DNA of 64,000 bases from an uncultured Lentisphaeria bacterium. GTDB taxonomy: Bacteria; Verrucomicrobiota; Lentisphaeria; Victivallales; UBA1829. The stretch covers positions 33,220-97,219 of the forward strand of contig CASDPB010000116.1 of the NCBI GenBank assembly GCA_949282305.1. The letters run 5' to 3'. The notes under the pieces are model-generated. The model was not told the DNA's origin. It was given only the letters and a program-made list of their open reading frames with translations, and did no database searches. The translations under genes were made by a program, and so were the position numbers. Positions 45,556 through 54,249 of the stretch are shown here, piece after piece (position 1 is the stretch's first letter; each line of letters opens with the position of its first letter).

Positions 45556-46494
45556 TCACTCCTCCTCTTTCCTGATGAAACGTTTTGCAATGACTTTCCA
45601 GCGCAGGTCGGATTCCTGCTTTTTCAAAAAATACTCTTTCAGTTGTTCCGGTGTTTCCGCAAGTGCGGCAAATTCATTGATTTCATTTGCGGAACAACGG
45701 AACAATACAGCCTGGGGCATCTCCACGCCAAGCGAGCGCAGGGCATTTTCCGCGCGGAAGTAACGCCTCCGTGCAAAGATATTGCAGACGGTGAGAAACA
45801 CCGGCCACACAAACGCGAGAATCCAGAACGGCCATGCGGGAATCATCGGCCAGTAGGCAACGCGCCCTATCTGGACAAGCAGAAGCAGGAAGACCGGCAG
45901 GATGAACAAAATTGCGTCTTTTTCGCTTTTGAAGCAGTTGCCGGTATAACGGCGCAGGGGACTGTGCGAAATGGCATACGCAAAGTGTTCTTCATACTGA
46001 TGATCCTGAATCGGAGTCCGCGCCACATGACAGAGTTCGTGAGCCGTCAGCTCCTCGCGTCCGTAAATGAAAAATTTCTCTTTCTCCTTGAAACTCCGGC
46101 GGATGATGAACAGTGTCGGCAAATCCTCGTAAGAGGAAATCGAGCAGCCGCCCCAGAGAATGCCGAGTCCATGTTTCGGGAAGAACCCCGGAACCCATTT
46201 CACGGCAAAACCGTACGCCTTGCGGGTGGTTTCCGCCGCCTCCTCAAGAATCGCATCCGGAATCTCCATTCCCGCTTCGATCACAAGTCCGGTATAAGGC
46301 TCCACTTCTTTTTCTTCCGCAAGTTTCCGGCGCAGGTTTTCAATCCGCTTCTCCTCTGCAAGCAGACGGTCCGCATATTCGGAGACAGTTTCTCCCGGGG
46401 CGATCAGCAGTCCCTGCGAGTCCAGCTCGGCAAGCAGCTCAAGATTCTCGTTTTCCTTCAGCGTCTCAATCTCTTCTCTGTCCGGAAATGACAT
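45556..46494 (-). CDS. Membrane protein with HExxH metal motif
   Basis: A 312-residue protein not matched to a named family. The N-terminal third is acidic and coiled-coil-like (LLAEEKRIENLRRKLAEEKE). The centre contains REELTAHELCHVARTP, an HExxH zinc motif near residue 150, followed by EEHFAYAIS, where the Glu could be the third ligand. Two hydrophobic segments follow (AILFILPVFLLLLVQIG and PFWILAFVWPVFLTVCNIF). This suggests a membrane-bound zinc peptidase with its active site in the N-terminal soluble part. It is upstream of and coupled to the Nif3-like gene. Activity is inferred only from the motif. Confidence 0.72.
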   Translation of the reverse strand: MSFPDREEIETLKENENLELLAELDSQGLLIAPGETVSEYADRLLAEEKRIENLRRKLAEEKEVEPYTGLVIEAGMEIPDAILEEAAETTRKAYGFAVKWVPGFFPKHGLGILWGGCSISSYEDLPTLFIIRRSFKEKEKFFIYGREELTAHELCHVARTPIQDHQYEEHFAYAISHSPLRRYTGNCFKSEKDAILFILPVFLLLLVQIGRVAYWPMIPAWPFWILAFVWPVFLTVCNIFARRRYFRAENALRSLGVEMPQAVLFRCSANEINEFAALAETPEQLKEYFLKKQESDLRWKVIAKRFIRKEEE

Positions 46495-46666
46495 ATTGTC
46501 TCCAAAATTTCTGTAGGTTGCGGTTTTTCCCTATAGCTTACTTAAATCCGGCGTGTTTTCAAGTCCCCTGCAAACAAATTTACGGCAAAAAGAGCGAAAA
46601 GGCATAAGTCCGGCACACTTTCAAAACCTGCGGGAAACGGAAATTCCCTGCCCGCCTTCCACAAAA

Positions 46667-46716
46667 GGAAAAAACCTGAAGATGCTGGAGCGGGTCCGCA
46701 TGCTTCAGGTTTTTCC
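46667..46716 (-). terminator. Strong rho-independent terminator after lpdA operon
   Basis: The arms GGAAAAAACCTGAAG (46667-46681) and CTTCAGGTTTTTCC (46703-46716) are complementary over about 13 bases, and the ATGC/GCAT pairs inside extend the stem. The minus strand ends in a T-run after CTTCAGG. It sits 15 bases after the lpdA stop and is nearly symmetrical, so it could also act on rightward transcripts. Confidence 0.8.
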
Positions 46717-46730
46717 GGTGGTTTCAGAGA

Positions 46731-48128
46731 TTATCTTTTTCTGGAAGGAATATGCGCGGACTCGCCGTGCACCGCGTGTGCGGCTTCCATCATGGCTTCA
46801 CCGAGAGTCGGATGCGCATGAATCGCCTTGCCGAGTTCCTTTGCCGTAATCTCCAGATGAAGCGCTGGACACGCTTCCGCGATCAGGTCTGTCGCATGGG
46901 GTCCGACGATGTGGACGCCGAGAATCTGATCTGTTTTCGCATCCGCAATGATCTTGCAGAAACCTGCCGTTTCATTGATCGCCATCGCCTTGCCGAGAGC
47001 CGCAAACGGGAACTTGCCGACGCGGGTTTCAATTCCTTCCCTGTCACACTGTTCCTGGCTTTTTCCGACGGAACCGATTTCAGGAGATGTGAAGATACAT
47101 CCCGGAACAAGACTTCCGTCAAATGCGTTCTTCCTGCCGCAGGCGACATCCGCCGCGACCACTCCCATGGCGCTCGCCGCATGGGCAAGCTGCCAGGAGC
47201 CTGTCGCGTCGCCGATCGCGAAGATGCCGGGGACATTGGTCCGGCAGGAGGAGTCCACAGGAATCCAGCCGCGTTCATTGGTTTTGACGCCGCTTGCGGC
47301 AAGATTCATGCCTTCGAGAGCGGGTTTGCGTCCGATGGAAACCAGCAGGTAGTCCGCGGAAACCGTAAGGTCGCCGACTTTGCCGCTGACGCCGTTGTCG
47401 TCCGCCTTGAGATCGCCGAGCGGTTTGCCGTTCATGATTTCAATTCCCGTTTTCTGCATCCGGGCTGCGACGACTTTGGATGTTTCACGGTCGATATTGG
47501 GCATGATGCTGTCGAGCATTTCCACAATTGTGACTTTGGTGCCGAGCTCTGCAAAGAGACACGCGAACTCGCAGCCGATAACGCCGCCGCCGAGGATCAG
47601 CAGAGATTTCGGAATCTCGGGAATCGAAAGCAGTTCCGTAGAGGTAATGACTCTTTTGCCTTTTGGAATGAACCCGGGGACAAGTGTTTCGGAGCCGCTG
47701 GCAATGATGATTTTGCTTGCGGTGATTTCCTCGACTTCCTTTCCCTCGCCGTCCACGACTTTAACCGTCTTTCTGCCGGTAAATGCGCCATGCCCTTTGA
47801 ATACCGTGACGCCTGCCGCCTTGAGCAGGGAGCCGATGCCGCCGCGCAGGGTTTTGATTACGGAGTCCTTGCGTGCGAGCATGGCTTCCCAGTCGGGAGA
47901 AATCTCTCCGCTGATTCTGACGCCGAATTCCATCGCATGGCGCGCCTTGTGATACACGTCGACGCCCGCAATCAGGGTTTTGGTCGGAATACACCCGATA
48001 TTCAGACACGTTCCCCCAAGTTCTTTCCGTTCCACGAGCGCGGTTTTCACACCGTTTTTCGCAGCTCTGATCGCCGCGACGTATCCGCCCGGACCGCCGC
48101 CGATCACCAATACATCGAATTCCTGCAT
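46731..48128 (-). CDS. lpdA: Dihydrolipoyl dehydrogenase (E3)
   Basis: A 465-residue flavoprotein disulfide reductase. It has the FAD motif DVLVIGGGPGGYVAAIRAA, the redox disulfide GGTCLNIGCIPTK near residue 40, NAD-binding LLILGGGVIGCEFACLF near 175, the second FAD motif GIFAIGDATGSWQLAHAA, and the catalytic base loop HAHPTLGEAMMEAA near the C-terminus. E3 reoxidises lipoamide in 2-oxoacid dehydrogenase or glycine-cleavage complexes. No E1, E2 or gcv genes are nearby. ATG 48128 is used because AGGGAGG lies nine bases upstream. It is the last gene of a six-gene leftward operon ended by a strong terminator. Confidence 0.94.
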   Translation of the reverse strand: MQEFDVLVIGGGPGGYVAAIRAAKNGVKTALVERKELGGTCLNIGCIPTKTLIAGVDVYHKARHAMEFGVRISGEISPDWEAMLARKDSVIKTLRGGIGSLLKAAGVTVFKGHGAFTGRKTVKVVDGEGKEVEEITASKIIIASGSETLVPGFIPKGKRVITSTELLSIPEIPKSLLILGGGVIGCEFACLFAELGTKVTIVEMLDSIMPNIDRETSKVVAARMQKTGIEIMNGKPLGDLKADDNGVSGKVGDLTVSADYLLVSIGRKPALEGMNLAASGVKTNERGWIPVDSSCRTNVPGIFAIGDATGSWQLAHAASAMGVVAADVACGRKNAFDGSLVPGCIFTSPEIGSVGKSQEQCDREGIETRVGKFPFAALGKAMAINETAGFCKIIADAKTDQILGVHIVGPHATDLIAEACPALHLEITAKELGKAIHAHPTLGEAMMEAAHAVHGESAHIPSRKR

Positions 48129-48145
48129 GATTGCATGCCTCCCTT

Positions 48146-49825
48146 TCATTGGTTAGGTTGTGATGTAAAATGTTTTTTTATCAGCTGATTGATTTTTCTG
48201 CGTACCGCGAGCATGTTTTTTTCGCCGCGCGGATAGTCTGCCATGCTCATCTTCGAGCCCGGAGAAAGTTTGTCAAGCTCTTTCATGATCTTTTCCCTCG
48301 GCATTTTCGTTTCCAGAAGCTGGAGCGCGCGCTGATCCTGGAGTCCTTCGGTGAACACCTCGTGACGGATGGAATCTTCCGGCATTCCCCCTTTTCCGGG
48401 ATATACGAGGAATGGGTCGCCCGCAGGAAACGCCAGTCCGCTGTCCGTGCATTTGTAGGGATCGATCGGATAACGGGAAAGCTGTGAAAAATAGAAATTG
48501 AATCCCCAGTGGAGGAAGCCTTCCACGCCGTAATAATACATTTGCGTTCCCAGAATGCGATTGCGCGAGGACGGCATGTGAAGGAAACGGTTGCTGTAAG
48601 TCACAGTCGGTCCGCAGCAGTAATAAGTCCAGCGCTCCTTCATGCCTGCGGTAATGAACTCTTCCAGATGCGATTCGGACGGCACCGGAATCGAGACAAG
48701 CCCTTTTCTGTAGAAATCCACATTGGAAAGAGCGTCCATGATCTTGAAGCCCTTCAAATGCCTGTGCATGATGGCGGCAGCCTTGCCGTAAGATTCCAGA
48801 TGTTCCAGAACCGGTTCATCGGAACAATGGAAATAGACCTTGTTCTGCAGTTTATTCTTCTTGAGATAAGCGGTGAACACAGGGAGAAAGGCGTCAAGGA
48901 ATTCCGTGTATTCTTTGGAGTCCGATTTTACATCCCAGCCGAAAATCCGTTTTTTCCTGCTGTCCACTTCGGCAACGATCTTCGGGGAAAAACCCGCGCC
49001 CCACTGGGAGAACAGATGGGAAATCTCAAAATATCGGATGCCGCATTTCCCGGCAAGCGCAATCCAGCGGTCCAGTTTGCTGAAGTCGAAAGAATATTTT
49101 CCCTTTTTCAATGTGACATCGACAAGCTGGACAGTCGGGCGTTCTGTTCCGGGTTTGGTATCCAGCGGCGGCGTAAAGACAGGCGTCAGGATCAGGTTGA
49201 TTCCGTGTTCCGCCGCATTTTTCATGAAGTTGCCGACTATGCGCCAGTATTCTTCGCTGAACACATCAACGTTATAATACACTGCCAGACAGTCCGTATG
49301 GAACCAGTGCGTATTGATGAGTTTCTGCGGGGGAAGCTGCGCATCAAGAACCTCCAGGGTGAAAGACACGGTTCTCCGGATCGGCTTTTCCTTCGTATTC
49401 GGCGGGGGATCCACGGAAAGTTTCACGTCGATTTTATACTTGCCCGGTTTGCAGTTTTTCGGGATGCAGACCTTGAACCACAGAGAGCGCCACTGGTTGC
49501 AGACAGCCTCGACAGCGTTGTCTTGCAATTCGGAAAGGACGTCGGGATAAAGTCCGGGTTCTCTGGAAATGTAATCGTCGTCGAAATTGATTCCGGTATA
49601 TTCCGCGGGGACAAGATTCACGCGGCGCACCGAAATGAACTTTTTCAGTTCGGATTCCATTGCGATTCCGATTTCCGAGCGGTGAAAATCCACGGGATTG
49701 TAGGCGAGCTGGAAAGAAAAAATTTCACCGCGGAGAGCCGTTCCGGAATTGAAAGGTTCGGATGCCGGTTCCTGTGCGGGAAAAACTTTTACGAGGGAAC
49801 TGCACCATTTCGTTTTGAGTTCCAT
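48146..49825 (-). CDS. DUF4091-type glycoside hydrolase-like protein (paralogue)
   Basis: A 559-residue homologue of the 13435-15084 protein, with matching blocks in the same order: NCKPGKYKIDVKLSV, LINTHWFHTDCLAVYYNV, LILTPVFTPPLDT, FEISHLFSQWGAGFSPKI, VYFHCSDEPVLEHLE and HEVFTEGLQDQRALQLLE. The acidic SDEP motif and QWGA block are conserved, supporting a shared catalytic site. No signal peptide is apparent, so it may work on imported oligosaccharides in the cytoplasm. It sits between the SpoIIE-type phosphatase gene (28-base gap) and lpdA (17-base gap), an odd neighbourhood for a glycosidase. Confidence 0.83.
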   Translation of the reverse strand: MELKTKWCSSLVKVFPAQEPASEPFNSGTALRGEIFSFQLAYNPVDFHRSEIGIAMESELKKFISVRRVNLVPAEYTGINFDDDYISREPGLYPDVLSELQDNAVEAVCNQWRSLWFKVCIPKNCKPGKYKIDVKLSVDPPPNTKEKPIRRTVSFTLEVLDAQLPPQKLINTHWFHTDCLAVYYNVDVFSEEYWRIVGNFMKNAAEHGINLILTPVFTPPLDTKPGTERPTVQLVDVTLKKGKYSFDFSKLDRWIALAGKCGIRYFEISHLFSQWGAGFSPKIVAEVDSRKKRIFGWDVKSDSKEYTEFLDAFLPVFTAYLKKNKLQNKVYFHCSDEPVLEHLESYGKAAAIMHRHLKGFKIMDALSNVDFYRKGLVSIPVPSESHLEEFITAGMKERWTYYCCGPTVTYSNRFLHMPSSRNRILGTQMYYYGVEGFLHWGFNFYFSQLSRYPIDPYKCTDSGLAFPAGDPFLVYPGKGGMPEDSIRHEVFTEGLQDQRALQLLETKMPREKIMKELDKLSPGSKMSMADYPRGEKNMLAVRRKINQLIKKHFTSQPNQ

Positions 49826-49853
49826 GTTGTAATATTCTCCATTCGTTTCTATA

Positions 49854-52046
49854 TTATTTTTTACCGTTGTAACGTATCAGCAGCATCGTGATGTCATCCG
49901 ACTGCGGAGTTCCGCCCGCATGTTCGCGCACAATTCTGCGCACCGTATCCACCGCAGTCTTCAGATCCGTGCCCGGCACCGGAGGCGCCACAGCCAGAGC
50001 GAGCGACAGCCGTCCTTCCCCGAACAGTTCCTCCTTCGGATTCACCGCTTCAGTTACGCCGTCCGTATACGCGAACAGCGAATCTCCGGGTTCCAGAAGA
50101 AACTGTCCTTCAACATACACCCCGTTCAGCTCCATTTCAAAAGGCCCGAGCGGAAAACCGGGCACCATTTTCAGGAAAGAGCTGTTTCCGTCGCGCCGGA
50201 TGATTACCGGCGGATTATGCCCGCCGTTCGCATAAGTCACCATACCGGTCCGGCAGTCGAGGATTCCGCAGAAAACCGTAATGAACATGCAGGTGTCGTT
50301 TTCATCCGCGAGATAGTTATTGGACAGATGAAGGATCTGCGCCGGGGAAAGCCCGTTTTGCGCAAATCCGCGCATCAGCGTTTTTGCCGTTGCCATGAAG
50401 AGCGCGGCGGGAATCCCCTTTCCGGCGACATCGCCGACCGCAAAGAAAAGACGGTTTTCATCGATGAACACGAAATCGTACAGATCGCCGCCGACTTCTT
50501 TTGCCGGTTCCATCATGGCATAGACATCGACGTCAGTGCGATCCGGGAATGGAGGAAATCTGCGTGGCAGCATGGACGTCTGAATTTCCGTAGCCGCCTT
50601 GAGCTCAGATTCAATCCGCTGTTTCTCCCGCGCCGCATTGTTCAGATTCCGGATATAGTTTTTGAGATCGCGCGCCATACTGTTGAACGTGTCGGAAAGC
50701 TCTTCGATCTCGTCTCCGGTTTTCAGCTCCAGTTTCCAGTCCAGGTGTCCGGCGCCGATCTTCTTTGCTCCGGTAATCAGCTGGCGGATCGGATTGCTGA
50801 GGTGTTTCGCAAGCATGTAGCCGATGAAAAGAATGATCGCCAGCATGAACAGCGAAAATCCCATGAAAATCCTGATGTTCATAATGAGCGCCTCATTCAT
50901 GATATGTTCGGCTTTCAGCTTGTCTTCATGAATTTCCGCTTCGGTTTCAAACGCCGGTTTGAGGGTTTCAGTTTCCGCCTGAACCAGGGCAATGCTCCAG
51001 GAGCAGGCTTTGACCGGAGCATAACCGGCAATCTGTTTCATGCCGTTGACCGTGATGGTTGCAGTGCCCGGTTTCAGCTCCAGCATTTTCCGGCAGAGCG
51101 CTTCCAGTTCCCTGTCGTTCATCAGGGAAGGCATTTTCGCAGATTGGTCCCAGCTGCCTGTAATCAGTTCATGAATCCTGCCTCCGGCAATGACTTCTCC
51201 CTCGGAATTAATCAGGAAGGAATGAGTGCCGCGTTTTGCCTGTGTGGAAATGAAATCCTGCGTGATGGATTTTACGCTCACATCCGCACCGATGACGCCC
51301 AGCAGCTTTCCATCCTTCCCATACAGCGCCTTGCTGCAGGTAACTGTAAGTTCATTCATGCGCGACGCCGACCAGTAAGGCTGCGACCAGAAAAGTTTTC
51401 CCTTCGCCGTCACGGCTCCCGTATACCAGGCTCTTGTCCGCGGGTCGTAATCACGTTTGGACGCCGACCATGGATACCGGTAGATGACTCCGTTCTGCGT
51501 GCCGATGTAGATCAGGCGGATGTAGGGATCGTTGAATTGAATGAATTTGAGGAGATTGTGAAGACGTGCCAATGCGGAGATTTCCGATTTGACGTCTTTC
51601 AGGTTTACGCCCGGCGCAAGCGAAAAAGAGGAAAAATTGCCGGCATTGCCGGGATGCACGGACGATTCCTCCGTAAAAAGAACATGATCGGGAATATGAG
51701 GCGGAACTCCGTTTCCGAAACTGCAGAATCCGGCAAGATTTTCCACCTGCGCGGCAATCCGCTTCAGATTCAGCTCCGTGATATAGGCCTGATCTTCGGC
51801 AAGCGCCTGCAGTTCCTCTTTTGCCTGCCGGATCAATCCGTTTTTCGTGTCGCTGACTGCGGACATTCCCACCTGGTTGCCATATTTCATGGCGGTTTCC
51901 CCAAGCCGGCGCATCTCATGGATTGAATAAAAAGAAACAATCCCAAATGTCAGAATCGAAATCAGGAACAGCGCGCTTAATATTTTTATTTTGATACTGA
52001 ACTTCACAGTCCACCCGCATTGTCTTTTCCCCGCCTCCGGCGGCAT
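49854..52046 (-). CDS. Cache-HAMP-SpoIIE (RsbU-type) protein phosphatase
   Basis: A 730-residue membrane signalling protein. A first membrane helix (ILSALFLISILTFGIVSFYS) is followed by a roughly 340-residue periplasmic double-Cache sensor with YRYPWSASKRDYDPRTRAWY and LYGKDGKLLGVIGADVSV. A second helix (FSLFMLAIILFIGYMLA), a HAMP domain (TGDEIEELSDTFNSMARD) and a short coiled coil follow. The C-terminal PP2C-type SpoIIE domain has EVGGDLYDFVFIDENRLFF, GDVAGKGIPAALFMATAK and FAYTDGVTEAVNP. Such phosphatases usually act on anti-sigma antagonist proteins. No partner was recognised nearby. The ATG at 52046 lacks a good SD; a GTG at 52004 is an alternative. Confidence 0.9.
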   Translation of the reverse strand: MPPEAGKRQCGWTVKFSIKIKILSALFLISILTFGIVSFYSIHEMRRLGETAMKYGNQVGMSAVSDTKNGLIRQAKEELQALAEDQAYITELNLKRIAAQVENLAGFCSFGNGVPPHIPDHVLFTEESSVHPGNAGNFSSFSLAPGVNLKDVKSEISALARLHNLLKFIQFNDPYIRLIYIGTQNGVIYRYPWSASKRDYDPRTRAWYTGAVTAKGKLFWSQPYWSASRMNELTVTCSKALYGKDGKLLGVIGADVSVKSITQDFISTQAKRGTHSFLINSEGEVIAGGRIHELITGSWDQSAKMPSLMNDRELEALCRKMLELKPGTATITVNGMKQIAGYAPVKACSWSIALVQAETETLKPAFETEAEIHEDKLKAEHIMNEALIMNIRIFMGFSLFMLAIILFIGYMLAKHLSNPIRQLITGAKKIGAGHLDWKLELKTGDEIEELSDTFNSMARDLKNYIRNLNNAAREKQRIESELKAATEIQTSMLPRRFPPFPDRTDVDVYAMMEPAKEVGGDLYDFVFIDENRLFFAVGDVAGKGIPAALFMATAKTLMRGFAQNGLSPAQILHLSNNYLADENDTCMFITVFCGILDCRTGMVTYANGGHNPPVIIRRDGNSSFLKMVPGFPLGPFEMELNGVYVEGQFLLEPGDSLFAYTDGVTEAVNPKEELFGEGRLSLALAVAPPVPGTDLKTAVDTVRRIVREHAGGTPQSDDITMLLIRYNGKK

Positions 52047-52075
52047 CCGGACGGCAGAGGGAACAGTTTGCCGCT

Positions 52076-52408
52076 TCAGATGCCGAGATTGGAAAGCATC
52101 ATGCAGATGTCATTGATTGCCTTGACAAGCTGCGGATGCGTGATCTCGAAATCGCCTACGGCGTCTCTCAGCTTCGCCGCGGAAACGTCCACTTTCTCAG
52201 GGTCAATGCCGTTTTCATCCGTTGCCGCCAGCGAAAGTTCTTCGGCATGTTTCGCGATGTGCACCGCATCGTCGTGATGTTCCTCCGCAATTTTGTCCAG
52301 TTCCTCCTTGAGCTCATCCACAAGGTCGAACAGTTTGTCCTTCCGGTCGTCCGGAAGATTGGCTTCGGCTATTTTTTCCCTGATGTGTTCGATTGTCCTG
52401 TCCGGCAT
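52076..52408 (-). CDS. DUF4404-like small protein
   Basis: A 110-residue acidic, helical protein. The N-terminal helix reads IEHIREKIAEANLP, the middle KLFDLVDELKEELDKIAEE, and the end FEITHPQLVKAINDICMML followed by SNLGI. That ending closely resembles the DUF4404 C-terminus (F-E-x-x-H-P-x-L...L-x-N-x-G-I). Function unknown. It is embedded in the six-gene operon, 13 bases after the peptide-binding lipoprotein and 29 bases before the SpoIIE-type phosphatase, so it may take part in the same signalling step; this is inference from position. Confidence 0.7.
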   Translation of the reverse strand: MPDRTIEHIREKIAEANLPDDRKDKLFDLVDELKEELDKIAEEHHDDAVHIAKHAEELSLAATDENGIDPEKVDVSAAKLRDAVGDFEITHPQLVKAINDICMMLSNLGI

Positions 52409-52421
52409 TTTTCTTCTCCCC

Positions 52422-54218
52422 TTACCTTCTCAGATCGCCCATGCTGATCGGCGTGAACGAATGTTTTGTTTTGGTCCGCAGTTCCGGATCCACCGCAAAA
52501 TACTTCCATGCGCTGAAACCGAAGTCATGAGGGACGTAATTCGTCACCCATTTATGTGTCAACATAAACGATACTGTATAACTTTCAAATATCCATGGGC
52601 ATTTTTCTGTAAGAAGTTTTGACATTTTTTCATATTTTGCGGTTCTTTCCGCCGAATTCGGCATCGGACGGATCTCTTCATACATCCGGTCGAACTCCGC
52701 ATCCCTGAAAAAAAGGCGATTGCAGCTGTCGCTGTTCGGACCGTAAAACAACTGGAGGAAATTCTCCGCATCGGGATAATCTCCGGTCCACGAGAGACGG
52801 AACAGCTGGAACTGCCCCCGGTTCAGTTTCTGGAAGAACCGTGAACGGTTGTTGAATTCAGGGCGCACAATGATTCCGATCCGTTTCAGATCCGTGGCAA
52901 GCAATTCGGCAATCTGCCGGTAAAGCGTGCTGCTGCCCGCCTGATCAAATGTCAGTTCAAGATTTCTGCCCGTCCGCGGGTCGATGCCGTCAGGATACCC
53001 CGCCTTTTTCATGTAATCCCTGGCAAGTTCGACATTGAATTTCCCATAGGGACCTTCATAATCTTTGAGGAAGCCGTCGGCTCCCGGCGGAACGGGACCG
53101 TTTGCCGGGACAAGCCGTCCGTTTGAGGTGCGGCAGCGCAGATCCTTGTCAAAAGCCAGGCTGATCGCCCGGCGGAGATTCACATTGGAACCGAGAAGCG
53201 GATCGGAAAAATTGAATCCGATGTAATTGGTCTGGAGATCAGGTGCGGAAATCAGACGGATGCCGCGTTTCCGCAAGGCGGGGGAAAGTTCCATTTCCTC
53301 GTTCACTACGGCTTCAAAATTTTCATCGGAAAGACTGCAGTAGTCAAGCTCGCCCTGTAAAAACATCAGCCACGCGGCAAGGGGCTGTTTCACCAGATAG
53401 CAGGTGATTTCATCCAGAAGCGGCAGTCTCCGGGTGCGGTCGGCGAGATTTTCCGCAGATGGGAACAGCTCTTTCCGGTAATCCCTGTAACGGTTCATCC
53501 GGATTATGAAATCCTTTGTCCATTGCGTGACGGCAAAGGGACCGCTTCCCGCCGGATGATCCGCAAAAGAGTCCTTGTAATATTCTACGGCTTTTCTTGA
53601 AACAGCCGAAAAATATGGCAGCGCCAGTGCATACAGAAAACGCGGATCCGGATTTTCAAGCTCAATTTCAAAGGTAAGATCATCCAGAATGCGAATCCCC
53701 CGGCAACCTGCGTCGTAGGGCGCCATATCGTATTTTTCCGCCTGTGCGGTTCTTTTGCGGAATTCGGCAATTCCTCTGATCCGGTCGCGGATCAGCCAGT
53801 AACCGGTCGAACGAACCCGGGCGTCCGCAAGCCGCAGAATGGAAAACGCCATATCCTTCGCCGTTATCTTCCGCGACTTCCGGTCCGGAAAGCAGGGCGC
53901 CTCCTGAAAATAAAGATCGTTCCGCAGCCGGCAGCGGAAAATCCGCATATCCTCCGAAACGGACGGCATTTCCGCAAGCATGGAACATTCCAGCTCGTAA
54001 GGGCGTTTCCGGTAGGAATACTGGAGCGGAGTATCATACAGCGCCCCGGCAATGGACTGGCTTGCCGTATCCGCCGCAAGCGCGGGGTCAAGCGATGTGA
54101 TGCGCGTTCCGAGGGAAATGGAAAGCGTTCTGCCGCCGTTTTCTTCCTCCTGCCTTCCGCAGGAGGCGGAAAGAACCGCAATGCCGCTCAGCAATGTCAA
54201 CAACAGTTTCCGTAACAT
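52422..54218 (-). CDS. Oligopeptide-type solute-binding lipoprotein
   Basis: A 598-residue family 5 extracellular solute-binding protein. A lipoprotein signal (LLLTLLSGIAVLSASC, lipobox at Cys20) tethers it to a membrane. SISLGTRITSLDPALAADTA begins the domain. YDTPLQY, FRCRLRNDLYF, PAGSGPFAVTQWTKDF, TNYIGFNFSDPLLGSNVNLR and RRAISLAFDKD follow, as in DppA/OppA proteins. It should bind peptides or similar ligands for an ABC importer or for sensing. No permease or ATPase for it lies in the window. It stands second in the operon that starts with the Eda-like gene, next to the Cache-SpoIIE phosphatase. Confidence 0.9.
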   Translation of the reverse strand: MLRKLLLTLLSGIAVLSASCGRQEEENGGRTLSISLGTRITSLDPALAADTASQSIAGALYDTPLQYSYRKRPYELECSMLAEMPSVSEDMRIFRCRLRNDLYFQEAPCFPDRKSRKITAKDMAFSILRLADARVRSTGYWLIRDRIRGIAEFRKRTAQAEKYDMAPYDAGCRGIRILDDLTFEIELENPDPRFLYALALPYFSAVSRKAVEYYKDSFADHPAGSGPFAVTQWTKDFIIRMNRYRDYRKELFPSAENLADRTRRLPLLDEITCYLVKQPLAAWLMFLQGELDYCSLSDENFEAVVNEEMELSPALRKRGIRLISAPDLQTNYIGFNFSDPLLGSNVNLRRAISLAFDKDLRCRTSNGRLVPANGPVPPGADGFLKDYEGPYGKFNVELARDYMKKAGYPDGIDPRTGRNLELTFDQAGSSTLYRQIAELLATDLKRIGIIVRPEFNNRSRFFQKLNRGQFQLFRLSWTGDYPDAENFLQLFYGPNSDSCNRLFFRDAEFDRMYEEIRPMPNSAERTAKYEKMSKLLTEKCPWIFESYTVSFMLTHKWVTNYVPHDFGFSAWKYFAVDPELRTKTKHSFTPISMGDLRR

Positions 54219-54249
54219 AAGAAATCTTTCCGTGCGGCATGATGCAGAG

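Noticed and set aside
46752..48188. 478-codon rightward ORF opposite lpdA
   Set aside because: It mirrors the lpdA frame, its translation is rich in Arg, Asp and Phe with no domain, and lpdA has all catalytic motifs. It is a shadow of biased codon use.
49920..51926. 668-codon rightward ORF opposite the SpoIIE-type phosphatase
   Set aside because: The translation is low in known motifs and Arg/His/Phe-rich, while the leftward gene has complete Cache, HAMP and PP2C motifs.
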